This document shows positions 39,543 through 47,580 of a stretch of 53,323 nucleotides of DNA, in pieces. Both the position numbers and the translations under genes were made by a program. The notes below the pieces were generated by a model. That model ran no database searches and was not told the DNA's origin. It worked only from the letters and a program-made list of their open reading frames with translations. Within the stretch, counting starts at the first letter, position 1; each line of letters begins with the position of its first letter. The DNA comes from a virus, in IMG/VR virus record IMGVR_UViG_3300035179_000011, positions 1 through 53,323 of that record, one strand, 5' to 3'.

Positions 39543-41755
39543 AAAACCAAACAAAAATGAAGAATATACTTGAATTGACTGGCAAAATAGAGCCTGACCC
39601 AGAACTGAAAAGGTTCTTGGAATACTACGAAAAAGAGAAACTTAGCGTAATTCAACTCGTCGCCAAAGCCAAAACCCCAGCCCTCGACAAGTGGCAACAG
39701 TACCAGCACCGAAGACCAACCAAAAAGGAAATTGAAGACTGGTTCTTCCAAGGCGGAATATTCAACGTGGGCATAGTGTGCGGGCAAGTCAGCGAAAACT
39801 TGGTCGTGCTAGACTATGAAGACAAACGAACAGCCTATAAAATCCATGGGAAAGATGTTGGAAAAGACACTTTCGTTGTAGAAACGTCAAAGGGACTGCA
39901 TATTTACTACAAACTGCCCTTTCCAATCCGCAAGTTCAAAATCAAAGAACTAGCGTTGGACGTGCAAGGGGAAGGAAGCTACGTCGTCGCCCCGCCGAGC
40001 ATCCATCCAAGCGGCAAGCAATATGAAGCACAAAACTTTCAAAACCAGCCAATAAGCCGCTGGAAAGGACAAGACTTCGAAGAAGAACTATACTTGCTAA
40101 TCCAAAAAGCCTATCCCAATTTCAACCCGCAAGAGCACAGACAAGCAATAGACGTGGAAAAAATACTGCAAGGCGTAAAAGAGGGCGAACGCAACCAAGC
40201 ATGCCTGTGGCTGGCGACATGGTTCAGAAGAACGGGCAAAAAGGAAGAGGAAGCCCTAGTCGAAATGCAAACGTGGAACAACAAACTCAAAACGCCGATG
40301 GACGACAGAGAACTAGAAAGAACAGTGCAGTCCGCCTTTAAAATTGAAGAACCCTACAAGTACTGGTTCAAACAGAATCCTGATATAGAAAAACATATAG
40401 AACAATACACGCCCCAAGAAGAAAAAGAAGCAGAAAAGTTTCTCATTGCGCCCACAGAAGAAAAAATGGAGTTCATCCAAAAGGCACTAAACGAAGTTGT
40501 CGGCGAAACAAAAACTAAAACAAGCCTTTTCCTGTTGGAACTGCTCAACGAAAACGTGCATGTGGGCGGCGACAGCGCGGCAGGAAAAAGCCGACTCTGC
40601 GACGAAGTAACACAATGTTTCCCCAAAAACTATATTTGGAAAATCACTGGCATGACAGACAAATCGTTGCGATACATAAAAGATGCCGTGGGCACACTCT
40701 ACATAGCCGAGTTCGCAGCCCTAAGCAAAGGTAAAAAAGAAGAAGAATCCACCGCTCAATTCGACGTGAAACTTCTCATCAGTGAAGGAAAACTTACAAT
40801 CACCGTTGTAGAGAAAAATCCAGAAACAAAAAAGTGGGAAACCCACATTTACGACAACGACAACGTAAAAAACATCATCACAACAAGCACGGACGTAGAT
40901 GTAACGCCCGAACTTAAAAACAGACTGTGGGAACTCGCAGTCAACGAAACAACCGAACAAACAAAAGCCATCAAAGACAGAAGAGCACAGGAAAGAGAAG
41001 GACACATCGTAGACGCTTCAAAAGAAAAAAAGGTTCTACGATTAGCAACAAAAAAAATCACCCAAGAAAAACCAAAAGAATTCGCAATCATACCATACGC
41101 GAGCCTCATAAAAGACATTGTGGGCGACCAACTACTACGAGCGAGAAGAGACATCAACAAACTCTTCAACGCCGTAGAAGCGGTCGCCACGTTAAACCTA
41201 AGAAACAGACCACGATGGAACAACAGGATAGTCGCCACACCCGAAGATTTCTGGTATGCAATGCAGTACATGGACGAAGCCATCGTCGGCACATTCACTG
41301 AAGGAACAAAAAGGTTCTGGCGAGTGTGGAGCATCATCAAACAAGCCTTAGACGCGCAAAAAAGAGTAGATGCGGAATCAACGATAAAACTGTTAAAGTG
41401 CAACCAAGCAAACGCGTACCAATGGCTCAAAAGACTAGAACACGCAAATTTAATAACAAAAAAGGAACAGCCAATGCGAGGAAGAAAGGCAAAGGTCTAT
41501 TACACCAAAACTGTGACGACAGAAAAAGAGCAAAAAACAGTTATAGAAATGAGAACATTGTTTGACTATACAAAAGCATGGTGTTTTTCCAATAAGAATG
41601 TTCTTGATACTATCCCCTGTTTTGACAAACACACACTACTAACAGAAAAAATTGAAATAGCTATTTTAGGGGATACAATCGAGAAGATTGTCGAAGAACT
41701 GCCAGAAGCACCCAAAGAAGATGAAGTAGAAGATTCATCAACTATCTGGCGTTAG
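39539..41755 (+). CDS. Prim-Pol/ATPase replicative primase-helicase
   Basis: Residues 40-165 hold the archaeo-eukaryotic primase core: VVLDYED (D92/E94), ETSKGLHIYYK (S117/H121) and ALDVQGEGSYVVAPPS (D141). Then a linker with PriCT-like helices leads to a P-loop ATPase (GGDSAAGKS, near 343-351) and a C-terminal winged-helix region (LKCNQANAYQWLKRLEHANLI). This is the layout of plasmid/virus primase-helicases such as pRN1 ORF904. It should prime and unwind at the viral origin, and its 3' end is duplicated downstream. Confidence 0.85.
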   Translation: MKNQTKMKNILELTGKIEPDPELKRFLEYYEKEKLSVIQLVAKAKTPALDKWQQYQHRRPTKKEIEDWFFQGGIFNVGIVCGQVSENLVVLDYEDKRTAYKIHGKDVGKDTFVVETSKGLHIYYKLPFPIRKFKIKELALDVQGEGSYVVAPPSIHPSGKQYEAQNFQNQPISRWKGQDFEEELYLLIQKAYPNFNPQEHRQAIDVEKILQGVKEGERNQACLWLATWFRRTGKKEEEALVEMQTWNNKLKTPMDDRELERTVQSAFKIEEPYKYWFKQNPDIEKHIEQYTPQEEKEAEKFLIAPTEEKMEFIQKALNEVVGETKTKTSLFLLELLNENVHVGGDSAAGKSRLCDEVTQCFPKNYIWKITGMTDKSLRYIKDAVGTLYIAEFAALSKGKKEEESTAQFDVKLLISEGKLTITVVEKNPETKKWETHIYDNDNVKNIITTSTDVDVTPELKNRLWELAVNETTEQTKAIKDRRAQEREGHIVDASKEKKVLRLATKKITQEKPKEFAIIPYASLIKDIVGDQLLRARRDINKLFNAVEAVATLNLRNRPRWNNRIVATPEDFWYAMQYMDEAIVGTFTEGTKRFWRVWSIIKQALDAQKRVDAESTIKLLKCNQANAYQWLKRLEHANLITKKEQPMRGRKAKVYYTKTVTTEKEQKTVIEMRTLFDYTKAWCFSNKNVLDTIPCFDKHTLLTEKIEIAILGDTIEKIVEELPEAPKEDEVEDSSTIWR

Positions 41756-41909
41756 TCCTACTAAGTAGGGCGGGGTCTACCGTCGTGCAAATGAGAATCT
41801 TCTCAATCTTCTCGATACTATCGATATTATCCCTCATTTTAACAAACACACACTACTACTGAAAAATTTGAAATAGCTATTTTAGGGGATAAAATCAAGA
41901 AGATTGTCG
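41607..41909 (+). repeat. Decayed tandem copy of the primase gene's 3' end
   Basis: The 87 bases at 41607-41693 reappear at about 41823-41909 (shared core AACACACACTACTA and GAAATAGCTATTTTAGGGG). The copy has one deleted base and stops, so it is not translated. Also, ATCGAGAAGATTG (41678-41690) and CAATCTTCTCGAT (41804-41816) are a 13-base inverted pair that could form a large hairpin in RNA or DNA. Confidence 0.7.
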
Positions 41910-42463
41910 TCGTGCCATCGCCGTTCCCGTTTGCCAAGCTTCAAAAGCGACGAACCATCGGGGCACGGCAACAATTCGATTTTTTCTGGTGACGGATACA
42001 GTCAATTGTGGTGTATGGAGTATCTGATTTTTTCGGGGTTTTTTGGGTATGGGGGGAGTATTTAGGGCTTATGTGTGCTTATTCGTTATGCTTCGTTGCT
42101 TATCGTTTATGCTCAGGCTTGTTCCATGCCCAGAATAGTGAACGCCCTATGCTAATGGCTTGTTCGTTAATGTTCTTTTTGTTCCATGCTTATCGTTCAT
42201 ACCGTCTCCATGCACGGTAGCTTTATGATTATAAAGTTTACTAACACTTAACCATGATTAAAAACAAACACAGCCCGTATACAGTTTTGTATACAAGTGT
42301 CGCATCTAGTCTATTCATGCAGTTTTAGAATCTAGTTTATGCCTTCGCTTACGCTTCGTTATTGCCTATGTTTAATTGTCATGCTTCGTAATCACTCGTA
42401 GCACACGCCTAATAGTAAGACTTAATAAACACTATTACTATTATTATGATTATAGGTGAACGC
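41757..42463. other. Long non-coding region, candidate origin or terminator zone
   Basis: No credible gene is seen in about 700 bases between rightward and leftward operons. It contains a hairpin CCTACTAAGTAGG (41757-41769) and the decayed duplicate. Two near-iterons GCTTATCGTTTAT/GCTTATCGTTCAT lie at 42098-42110 and 42188-42200. TTGTTCCATGC occurs twice, 60 bases apart. GTATACAGTTTTGTATAC lies near 42277-42294, and there are several TGCTTCGT copies. These features fit a replication origin or a transcription end zone. Confidence 0.5.
42028..42044 (+). terminator. Poly-T terminator of the rightward operon
   Basis: Two six-T runs separated by CGGGG (42028-42044) lie about 270 bases after the last rightward gene. 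Archaeal RNA polymerase stops at such U-tracts without a hairpin. It is the first strong tract downstream of the primase gene. Confidence 0.45.
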
Positions 42464-42562
42464 ATGAATAAAGTTAAGGTTTCGCTGTGCATCCTTGCCC
42501 TTGCCTTGTGGTTTGCATGGATCACTATTGAAGGTTTGAAGCGATGGGTTATTGTCTGGTGA
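42464..42562 (+). CDS. Single-pass membrane microprotein, 32 residues
   Basis: ATG 42464 follows GGTGAACGC, under a CTATTACTATTATTATG block (42432-42448). The product (MNKVKVSLCILALALWFAWITIEGL...) is one hydrophobic helix with a basic N-terminus and a short tail, like a signal-peptide or membrane modulator. It lies alone at the edge of the non-coding region. Confidence 0.5.
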   Translation: MNKVKVSLCILALALWFAWITIEGLKRWVIVW

Positions 42563-42722
42563 AGGTTTTATTTTTGGTAATACGAAGCTCACCAGTCTCA
42601 CCAGTCTAGTTTTTGTTTATGTTTACAACTACATTTTTTACTACTATTTGCCTTGCTATTTGCCTTAAAAAGTTTAGAGTCTAACGTGATCCATAACTAA
42701 AATGAGATAAAAAAGAGGAAAT

Positions 42723-42929
42723 TTATGTTAAGAACGCTTTAGCTCTGTCTGGATGTGTCTTTTCTATGTGTTTTTTAAAGTCTTTAAGTAATGTTGTTTC
42801 GAATTTATCATTCTTTTTTACTACTCCGAGCGATATAAGGTATTTATTCCTAAGGTATATTTCCTTAAACTGATCGCATTCAGCACACCTGAATCCGCTA
42901 GCTATTGCTAATTTACTGAATTCTGTCAT
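42723..42929 (-). CDS. C2H2-like zinc finger protein, 68 residues
   Basis: The pattern RCAECDQF ... FKKHIEKTHPD has two cysteines and two histidines at finger spacing, though the loop between is longer (about 35 residues) than a classical finger. C-terminal part is helical. Overlaps 42930-43100 end by contact. Function unknown. Confidence 0.55.
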   Translation of the reverse strand: MTEFSKLAIASGFRCAECDQFKEIYLRNKYLISLGVVKKNDKFETTLLKDFKKHIEKTHPDRAKAFLT

Positions 42930-43100
42930 TTATTCTGCATCCTTTTTTAATTCTGAAAAGTGTTTTAGGCTTTCAATGGATTCTTTAAGCTGTTTGTTTG
43001 TCATGTTTTTTATGTGTTTACTTGTTAAACCTTCGTTAGAATTCCATGCTTTTCTATAGACGTTTACAAACTCTTGCTCTAGTTTTTCTCTTGTTGTCAT
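42930..43100 (-). CDS. Hypothetical helical protein, 56 residues
   Basis: ATG 43100 follows GGTGGAATAA; the frame MTTREKLEQEFVNVYRKAW... ends at 42930, one base after the next gene's start. All-helical with charged faces, no cysteines. Function unknown. Confidence 0.55.
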   Translation of the reverse strand: MTTREKLEQEFVNVYRKAWNSNEGLTSKHIKNMTNKQLKESIESLKHFSELKKDAE

Positions 43101-43334
43101 TTATTCCACCTCTGGTTGAGTGTTCCGATAATGGAATTCCTCTTTTTCTCCAGCTTTCTCTAGTTCATAAGCTCTTTGAACTCTTGCGGTAAACAGTTCC
43201 ATTTCGGTCGCTTTTAATGTCGTGTTCTTAATGTTGTGTTTGCAACTCGGACAGCTCACAAGTATCAATTTGCTTTTTGTGTTCCATGAGTAGCCACATG
43301 CTGTGCAGGTTATATTTGGTTGTGGTTTAGTCAT
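43101..43334 (-). CDS. Zinc-ribbon protein, 77 residues
   Basis: CTACGYSW near residue 10 and CPSCKHNI near 28 are a zinc ribbon followed by a long helix (TEMELFTARVQRAYELEKA). It resembles 46263-46394, which shares CGY-W and TCPSC features. Function unknown. Confidence 0.6.
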   Translation of the reverse strand: MTKPQPNITCTACGYSWNTKSKLILVSCPSCKHNIKNTTLKATEMELFTARVQRAYELEKAGEKEEFHYRNTQPEVE

Positions 43335-43555
43335 GGTTGCACATCCTGAAAGCTGTATTTTAAGGCAATAGAAAAAGACGTTATAGTTTTTCCATGTTCA
43401 TTCTCTAGTTTGTTTATATATTCTCTGAATTTGAAAGCATTGAATCTATTGTTATCAGTTTTGAAATAGGCTGTTAATCTTTCCGCTATCTCTTGTTTTG
43501 TTTCGCTGATGGCTATTATTTCCGCCAGAATCTTGTAATATTTTTTGCTTAACAT
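43331..43555 (-). CDS. Hypothetical helical protein, 74 residues
   Basis: ATG 43555 follows CGGAGAAATAAAC and is preferred over 43669. The protein is helical (ILAEIIAISETKQEIAERL, FRAYINKL-like segment) and could be a small HTH-like or regulator fold. Function unknown. Confidence 0.5.
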   Translation of the reverse strand: MLSKKYYKILAEIIAISETKQEIAERLTAYFKTDNNRFNAFKFREYINKLENEHGKTITSFSIALKYSFQDVQP

Positions 43556-43557
43556 GT

Positions 43558-43944
43558 TTATTTCTCCGTAGATATGTGTAATTTTTTCATGTAATCCATT
43601 GGGATCATGTTGTACAGAAATTTTGCATACATCACTATGCATTTTATGTTTATTGAATCGGCTGTGCATACAGACGCTATAAAGTCATTGTGTAAGACTG
43701 AACTCAAGAACGATCCTAAATCGTTTACTGCAAAGATTTCGTCATAACATTTTACAATGTTGTCTAATTGGTGTGTTATATGACATTTATCATTTAGGTT
43801 TAAGTTGTTGAACTCTTCGAATTGTCTACACCATTTTTCTATTTCGTTTATGTTTAGGGATTTTCCTAACTTTTCCGATTCAACAACAGAACTAAAAACT
43901 GTTGTCTTTTCGGTTGTGTTTTGTTTTTCTTTTTGTTCATTCAT
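43558..43944 (-). CDS. Hypothetical protein, 128 residues
   Basis: The start MNEQKEKQ at 43944 has GTGATAAAA in front and a composite promoter above, so the MIK start at 43953 is rejected. Polar N-terminus, then helical regions with two or three hydrophobic patches (YDEIFAVNDLGSFLSSVL). No recognised motif. First gene of a leftward accessory operon. Confidence 0.6.
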   Translation of the reverse strand: MNEQKEKQNTTEKTTVFSSVVESEKLGKSLNINEIEKWCRQFEEFNNLNLNDKCHITHQLDNIVKCYDEIFAVNDLGSFLSSVLHNDFIASVCTADSINIKCIVMYAKFLYNMIPMDYMKKLHISTEK

Positions 43945-43949
43945 TTTTA

Positions 43950-43985
43950 TCACGGTTAATAGTAATAATAATAAAGTATATAAAT
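43950..43985 (-). promoter_or_regulatory. Composite promoter for 42723-43944 operon
   Basis: Minus strand: TATTTATATACTTTATTATTATTACTATTAACCGTGATAAAAATG. Nearly identical to the one at 2310-2355, including the GTGATAAAA ribosome site, so it belongs to the same control class. Confidence 0.75.
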
Positions 43986-44188
43986 ACTATGAATAAGAAT
44001 CTGAAGACTTGTTTATATGTCAGATTAGCATATTGCTCATTCATGCAAAACTTTAACGTGAACGCTATTCATGTGTTCAACTTGCCTAAAAGCCACTTTT
44101 CTATTTAGCGTTCAAATCACGGTTAAACTGAACAACTTTTCAAATACATTAATAAATGGCGATTTTGAATAGAAAAAAGATGGGAATT
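43986..44188. other. About 200-base gap without a clear gene
   Basis: The rightward frame at 43989-44108 (39 codons, under TATATAAATACT) is conceivable but has no ribosome site and poor composition. I see no other feature. The gap separates two leftward operons, and AT-rich sequence near 44140 may hold a stop signal. Confidence 0.35.
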
Positions 44189-44599
44189 TTATTGAATGCT
44201 TGATAGTTCGCCCAACTCTGTTATGGTGAAAAAGTTCCTTATTTTAGTGGTTTGTTTTAGGCACAGTCTAAATATTGCTTTAGCTTTTATTGAATCATCG
44301 CTATAACCGAATTCAGAACAAAAATCTTCGAAGGTAGAGGGGGTATTTAGATCGCTACTTAAACATGTTAGTATGCTGTATGCTGACGGTTCTTTTCCCT
44401 TTTCATAATTTGCTATTGAATCCCAAAACGTGAACGTTAGTTTTTTGCCTATTCCGCCCTTGCGTGTTATTGTGACTTTGTATTTCGGTCTGTAATTCTG
44501 GTCATCCCACTTGTTTATTTGTTCTCCGAGAAATGTTAAGCGAATTTTTAAACTATGTTCAGTTATGAAGTCTTGTGCTTGTTTATCGTATTCACTCAT
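44189..44599 (-). CDS. Hypothetical 136-residue protein
   Basis: Strands (RPKYKVTITRKGGIGKKLTFTFWD) and helices with CLSS and FCSEFGYSDDSIKAKAIFRLC. Some cysteines, no clear motif. The start overlaps the stop of 44596-44853. Function unknown, in the accessory operon whose top is near 46394. Confidence 0.55.
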   Translation of the reverse strand: MSEYDKQAQDFITEHSLKIRLTFLGEQINKWDDQNYRPKYKVTITRKGGIGKKLTFTFWDSIANYEKGKEPSAYSILTCLSSDLNTPSTFEDFCSEFGYSDDSIKAKAIFRLCLKQTTKIRNFFTITELGELSSIQ

Positions 44600-44853
44600 T
44601 GCAATCCCTCAAACTTATCATTGTGCCATTCGTGACCGTCGTATTCTCTAGTGTCCCCGCTTTTTGCTAGTCCGCAACTACATGCGCCTTCGTTGATGTG
44701 GATGTATTTTTTAGCTATTCCTTTTTTCCATTTCTGAAACGATTTTTCGTTGTGAATGTGGTGCTGTCCGAAGTGTCCCATTACTATGTTTTGCACATGG
44801 TATAGTCCGTCTGGTGTTTTGGTAACGTAAAAGTTCATTTCAAAGCTCATCAT
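44596..44853 (-). CDS. His/Cys-rich protein, 85 residues
   Basis: GHFGQHHIHNEKSF gives a histidine cluster and ACSCGLAKSG a cysteine knuckle; DGHEWHN follows. A metal site is likely. The start overlaps 44840-45058. Function unknown. Confidence 0.55.
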   Translation of the reverse strand: MMSFEMNFYVTKTPDGLYHVQNIVMGHFGQHHIHNEKSFQKWKKGIAKKYIHINEGACSCGLAKSGDTREYDGHEWHNDKFEGLQ

Positions 44854-45058
44854 TTTCTAACACCTTTATGTAGGGTTCTCTTTTCATGGTTCTCGGATAA
44901 TATGCTACTTCTTTATCTTTTAGTGGTGTGTTTGCTTCGTAGAAATTTTGAAACATTCTGTGATCGAAGTGTATTGGTCGTAAGCCTTTTTTAGTGTCGA
45001 TCCAAAGAGTTATTATCGTTCCGTTGTCTTTTATGTGGTGTATTTTTCCTTTTATCAT
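44840..45058 (-). CDS. Small beta-rich protein, 72 residues
   Basis: MIKGKIHHIKDNGTIITLWIDTK is a two-strand start like an SH3 or OB-type barrel, then RPIHFDHRMF. No motif beyond this. It follows 45059-45958 directly. Confidence 0.5.
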   Translation of the reverse strand: MIKGKIHHIKDNGTIITLWIDTKKGLRPIHFDHRMFQNFYEANTPLKDKEVAYYPRTMKREPYIKVLENDEL

Positions 45059-45958
45059 TTAAGAACCCTCTTGCAAATTCTTTACAATTCCTTCGAGAAC
45101 CGCACAGAGTTGTAGTCCGCTTATTTGTTTCGTGCTTGAATGTGGTTCTAGTTCTGGAAAATCCTTTATGTAATTGGTTTCTCTGTCTTCCCAAATTGGG
45201 TTTCTAAGCGTTAATTCGCTTATTCTTTTGGCTATCTCCATTTTGGTATCATAAAGGAGATGTTCTTTTACGTCTTCCATATACCATAAGAGATAGTGTG
45301 CGTAAGCCATGTCTCCTATGCCTAAGCCTAATTTACCTACATGTGAAAATGCCTCTTTGCTATCAGATAGAAACTTTGCTATTTCCTTTTTCTTAATGTT
45401 CTCATAAGTCTGGTGTGATTCATCTCTTACATTGTCTTCTATGTATTTCCAATCTGGTTCTTTTCCGTCTAATTCCACGATCTTAATGATTTTCCATGTA
45501 GCATCAGGATTTCCACACCCGAACATGCCTATCATTTTAGTGTTGTCTTCGTTGTATGAAGCCAATATTTGCATGGTTTTGTTTTGCACATCGAAAGCGT
45601 AAACCCATTCTACACCGCTATCTGAAGCGTCTTTTTCAGTTACAAGCCATTCTTTTTCTTTTCTGTCTCCGTGACAAAAGCATAGTGGTTGCTTGTTTTT
45701 ATCATACTCTTCGCTTGTTTGGTGTTCAATGAATCCCGCCTTAAAGCTAAAGTCTCTACCGCATATCGTACTCCATCCAGCAGGGTGTTTATCTATCAGT
45801 TCTTTCAGCATATTCTCTAAGTTTTCCTTGAAGTGTCCGTGATACAGCTTCCATAGGCTTTCACCTAATCCACTTGGATAAGAATCCCAATGGTGATACC
45901 TTCCTTCAAATCCCTTTTCTGTTAGTCTTGCGATACATCCTCTAGTTCCCATGTTCAA
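45059..45958 (-). CDS. Unknown-function protein, 299 residues, with GCIAR...YHHWDSYPSGLG motif
   Basis: The N-terminus (RGCIARLTEKGFEGRYHHWDSYPSGLGESLW) is a striking, highly polar motif that I recognise only as a recurring pattern in uncharacterised viral and bacterial proteins. A middle part (ICGRDFSFKAGFIE, PLCFCHGDRKEKEW, VEWVYAFDV) is beta-rich; a helical C-terminal third follows. The conserved H-H-W-D-S-Y could be catalytic. It is the largest gene in this operon. Confidence 0.6.
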   Translation of the reverse strand: MNMGTRGCIARLTEKGFEGRYHHWDSYPSGLGESLWKLYHGHFKENLENMLKELIDKHPAGWSTICGRDFSFKAGFIEHQTSEEYDKNKQPLCFCHGDRKEKEWLVTEKDASDSGVEWVYAFDVQNKTMQILASYNEDNTKMIGMFGCGNPDATWKIIKIVELDGKEPDWKYIEDNVRDESHQTYENIKKKEIAKFLSDSKEAFSHVGKLGLGIGDMAYAHYLLWYMEDVKEHLLYDTKMEIAKRISELTLRNPIWEDRETNYIKDFPELEPHSSTKQISGLQLCAVLEGIVKNLQEGS

Positions 45959-46266
45959 TCTCTCCTTCGTGGAAAAGCGAAACTTAATCGTATTTCTGAT
46001 ATTTGTGTTTGCAGTTTCTCTAGTTGTTGTCTTTGAGTGTCTAAAATTTCTAGTATGTTGATTAATGTTTTGTTGTGTGCGTCTAATGTTGCGAATATGA
46101 GTTGAACGTCTTCGTGTATTTCCCTGAACGCTTGATCTATTGCTTCATTCTGTAGAATCTTTATGAATTGTTGCGCATGTGGATGATCCTTTAAGAGTGA
46201 TCGTATGTTTGTTTCAATGGCTGTTATTTGCACTTCAACTTCACTATATGTCTCTTCGGTTGTCAT
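45955..46266 (-). CDS. Coiled-coil protein, 103 residues
   Basis: The sequence is nearly all heptad helix (VEVQITAIETNIRSLLKDH, LIFATLDAHNKTLINILEILDTQRQQLEKLQTQI), lacking cysteines. It probably oligomerises and overlaps both neighbours by four bases. Function unknown. Confidence 0.6.
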   Translation of the reverse strand: MTTEETYSEVEVQITAIETNIRSLLKDHPHAQQFIKILQNEAIDQAFREIHEDVQLIFATLDAHNKTLINILEILDTQRQQLEKLQTQISEIRLSFAFPRRRD

Positions 46267-46394
46267 GTTGATCCCTCTTTATAGTTTGGGTTTGGTATTG
46301 AACGATGGCATGAAGGGCATGTGACCAACCTGAACGTTGATCCCGTGAACCATGCGTACCCGCATTCGCATTTTATGTTTTGTTTGTTTTTCAT
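46263..46394 (-). CDS. Zinc-ribbon microprotein, 43 residues
   Basis: The correct frame starts at ATG 46394: MKNKQNIKCECGYAWFTGS..., TCPSCHRS. A longer frame at 46279-46506 in another register is rejected since this one has GATAAAA before the ATG and a zinc-ribbon pattern. It resembles the ribbon in 43101-43334. First gene of a leftward operon. Confidence 0.65.
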   Translation of the reverse strand: MKNKQNIKCECGYAWFTGSTFRLVTCPSCHRSIPNPNYKEGST

Positions 46395-46464
46395 TTTTAT
46401 CATCGTAATAGTAGTAGTAAGACATGCTTATAAAGTTTATTATTATTATTAATGACGGTATGAT
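46395..46464. promoter_or_regulatory. Divergent promoter pair
   Basis: Leftward: CTTTATAAGCATGTCTTACTACTACTATTACGATGATAAAAATG. Rightward: CTTATAAAGTTTATTATTATTATTAATGACGGTATGATATG. They share one symmetrical TATA box (CTTATAAAG), with an AT block on each side: leftward start 46394, rightward start 46465. Confidence 0.65.
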
Positions 46465-46551
46465 ATGAAACGAAAATGTAGAAGATGTAAGAAATACCCA
46501 AAACACGCTAATAAATGCTCGATGCGTGGTAATTTCTCATATTGCCCTTAA
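46465..46551 (+). CDS. Zinc-binding microprotein, 28 residues
   Basis: Frame MKRKCRRCKKYPKHANKCS ... NFSYCP: cysteines near residues 5, 8, 18 and 27, with basic spacing, a possible knuckle. It is the only rightward gene in this leftward region and lies under the rightward half of the divergent promoter. Length makes it uncertain. Confidence 0.45.
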   Translation: MKRKCRRCKKYPKHANKCSMRGNFSYCP

Positions 46552-46570
46552 AAGAAAAAGGGATTTTGAA

Positions 46571-47308
46571 TCAGAAATTAAATTCGAAGTTCACTTGCGG
46601 AGTTATCGAATCCTTAATAATTGGCGATTTATAGATTTCTGTTTTAATGCGTTCAACATTTCCCCGATATTGGTAAATGAATTCTCCCTTTTCTAGCGTC
46701 TTCAACTGTTCAGCCCATTCTTTGGTGATAAAGAATTTAATGTAGCCCACGTCGTTTTTTTCCCACGTCAAGCCAAAATAACGTTGCATTGTGATCTTGA
46801 CGGGGGACTTATCCACAAGGGCGGGAAACTGCGTGATTAAGCCGAAGCGCAAGTTATAGTTTGCTCCCACAGTCACAATGTCCAGCACGCCATCGTAAAT
46901 TGGTGTTTTCCTCACGCTTAATCTCATGCATCCGTTGGGCAAATATGTCTGTGCTTCCTCGAATATTATGAATTCTAGCTCTCTATAGCCATAGACGTGC
47001 CGTGCATAAATTTGTTTGCAAAATTGGTTTACGAACATGATGCGTTCTCTCGATGCGAGTTTGCTCAAATCCAAAATTTCGCTTTCGTCGTGCCAGTCGT
47101 AACGTGATATTTCTGGCGATACTTCTGTTATGACTGTTATTGGTGAATCGTGTGACCACGCTTGGCTCGTGTCCATTACGATTACTCGAATGCCTGCCTC
47201 TATCAGTTTTTGTGCTAAGTGTTTGCTCAAATTTGTTTTGCCACTTTGCGATGTTCCGCACACGAAGAATCCATTGTCCATGCACTCTTTAACGTCGAAG
47301 GGTATCAT
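46571..47308 (-). CDS. HerA/FtsK-like P-loop ATPase
   Basis: Walker A is GTSQSGKTN near residues 18-26 (FFVCGTSQSGKT). Walker B is EFIIFEEAQTYLP near 113-125, where the EE pair matches the HerA/FtsK clade. RVIVMDTSQAW is the following strand. An arginine-finger-like region comes late (FITKEWAEQL). 245 residues is short for HerA. It could move DNA or membrane-linked substrates during packaging or egress. Upstream of it are unknown small genes. Confidence 0.75.
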   Translation of the reverse strand: MIPFDVKECMDNGFFVCGTSQSGKTNLSKHLAQKLIEAGIRVIVMDTSQAWSHDSPITVITEVSPEISRYDWHDESEILDLSKLASRERIMFVNQFCKQIYARHVYGYRELEFIIFEEAQTYLPNGCMRLSVRKTPIYDGVLDIVTVGANYNLRFGLITQFPALVDKSPVKITMQRYFGLTWEKNDVGYIKFFITKEWAEQLKTLEKGEFIYQYRGNVERIKTEIYKSPIIKDSITPQVNFEFNF

Positions 47309-47580
47309 GGCATAGTCACTTCTAACGTTACATATTGTCTTTCTATTAGGTTCTTAGCGTGTTCCAGTTCTTGTTTCTGTTGGTATTCTGGCAAACTTAG
47401 GAAGTTGTCGTATTCCGTTTTTAGTTGTCGTGCAGTTTCTCTGTGCATGCCCTTCCAACACATAATCAAGAAATTCACTCTGGATTTTGTGATTTCTTTT
47501 CCGTGTTTCTCATGGTGGAGTAAGATTATTGCACGGTTCTTTTCGAAGCTGTAGATTTGGCATGTGCCGAGATGTCCCAT
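47305..47580 (-). CDS. Hypothetical 91-residue protein
   Basis: ATG 47580 overlaps the upstream stop (TAATG) and follows GGAGATAATATA, so the start at 47604 is not used. It includes IYSFEKNRAIILLHHEKHGKEI and a long helix with EYQQKQELEHAKNLIE. It is coupled to the HerA-like ATPase and may be its partner. Confidence 0.55.
   Translation of the reverse strand: MGHLGTCQIYSFEKNRAIILLHHEKHGKEITKSRVNFLIMCWKGMHRETARQLKTEYDNFLSLPEYQQKQELEHAKNLIERQYVTLEVTMP

Noticed and set aside
40849-41430. 193-residue leftward frame over the primase gene
   Set aside because: It is antisense to a strongly coding Prim-Pol/ATPase gene and lacks any domain or start signal.
43989-44108. 39-codon rightward frame under a TATA-like stretch
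   Set aside because: No ribosome site and no recognisable composition; left as a gap.
46279-46506. 75-residue leftward frame starting MFWVFLTSS
   Set aside because: Its start lies within the divergent promoter. The true gene in another register begins at 46394 with a zinc ribbon.
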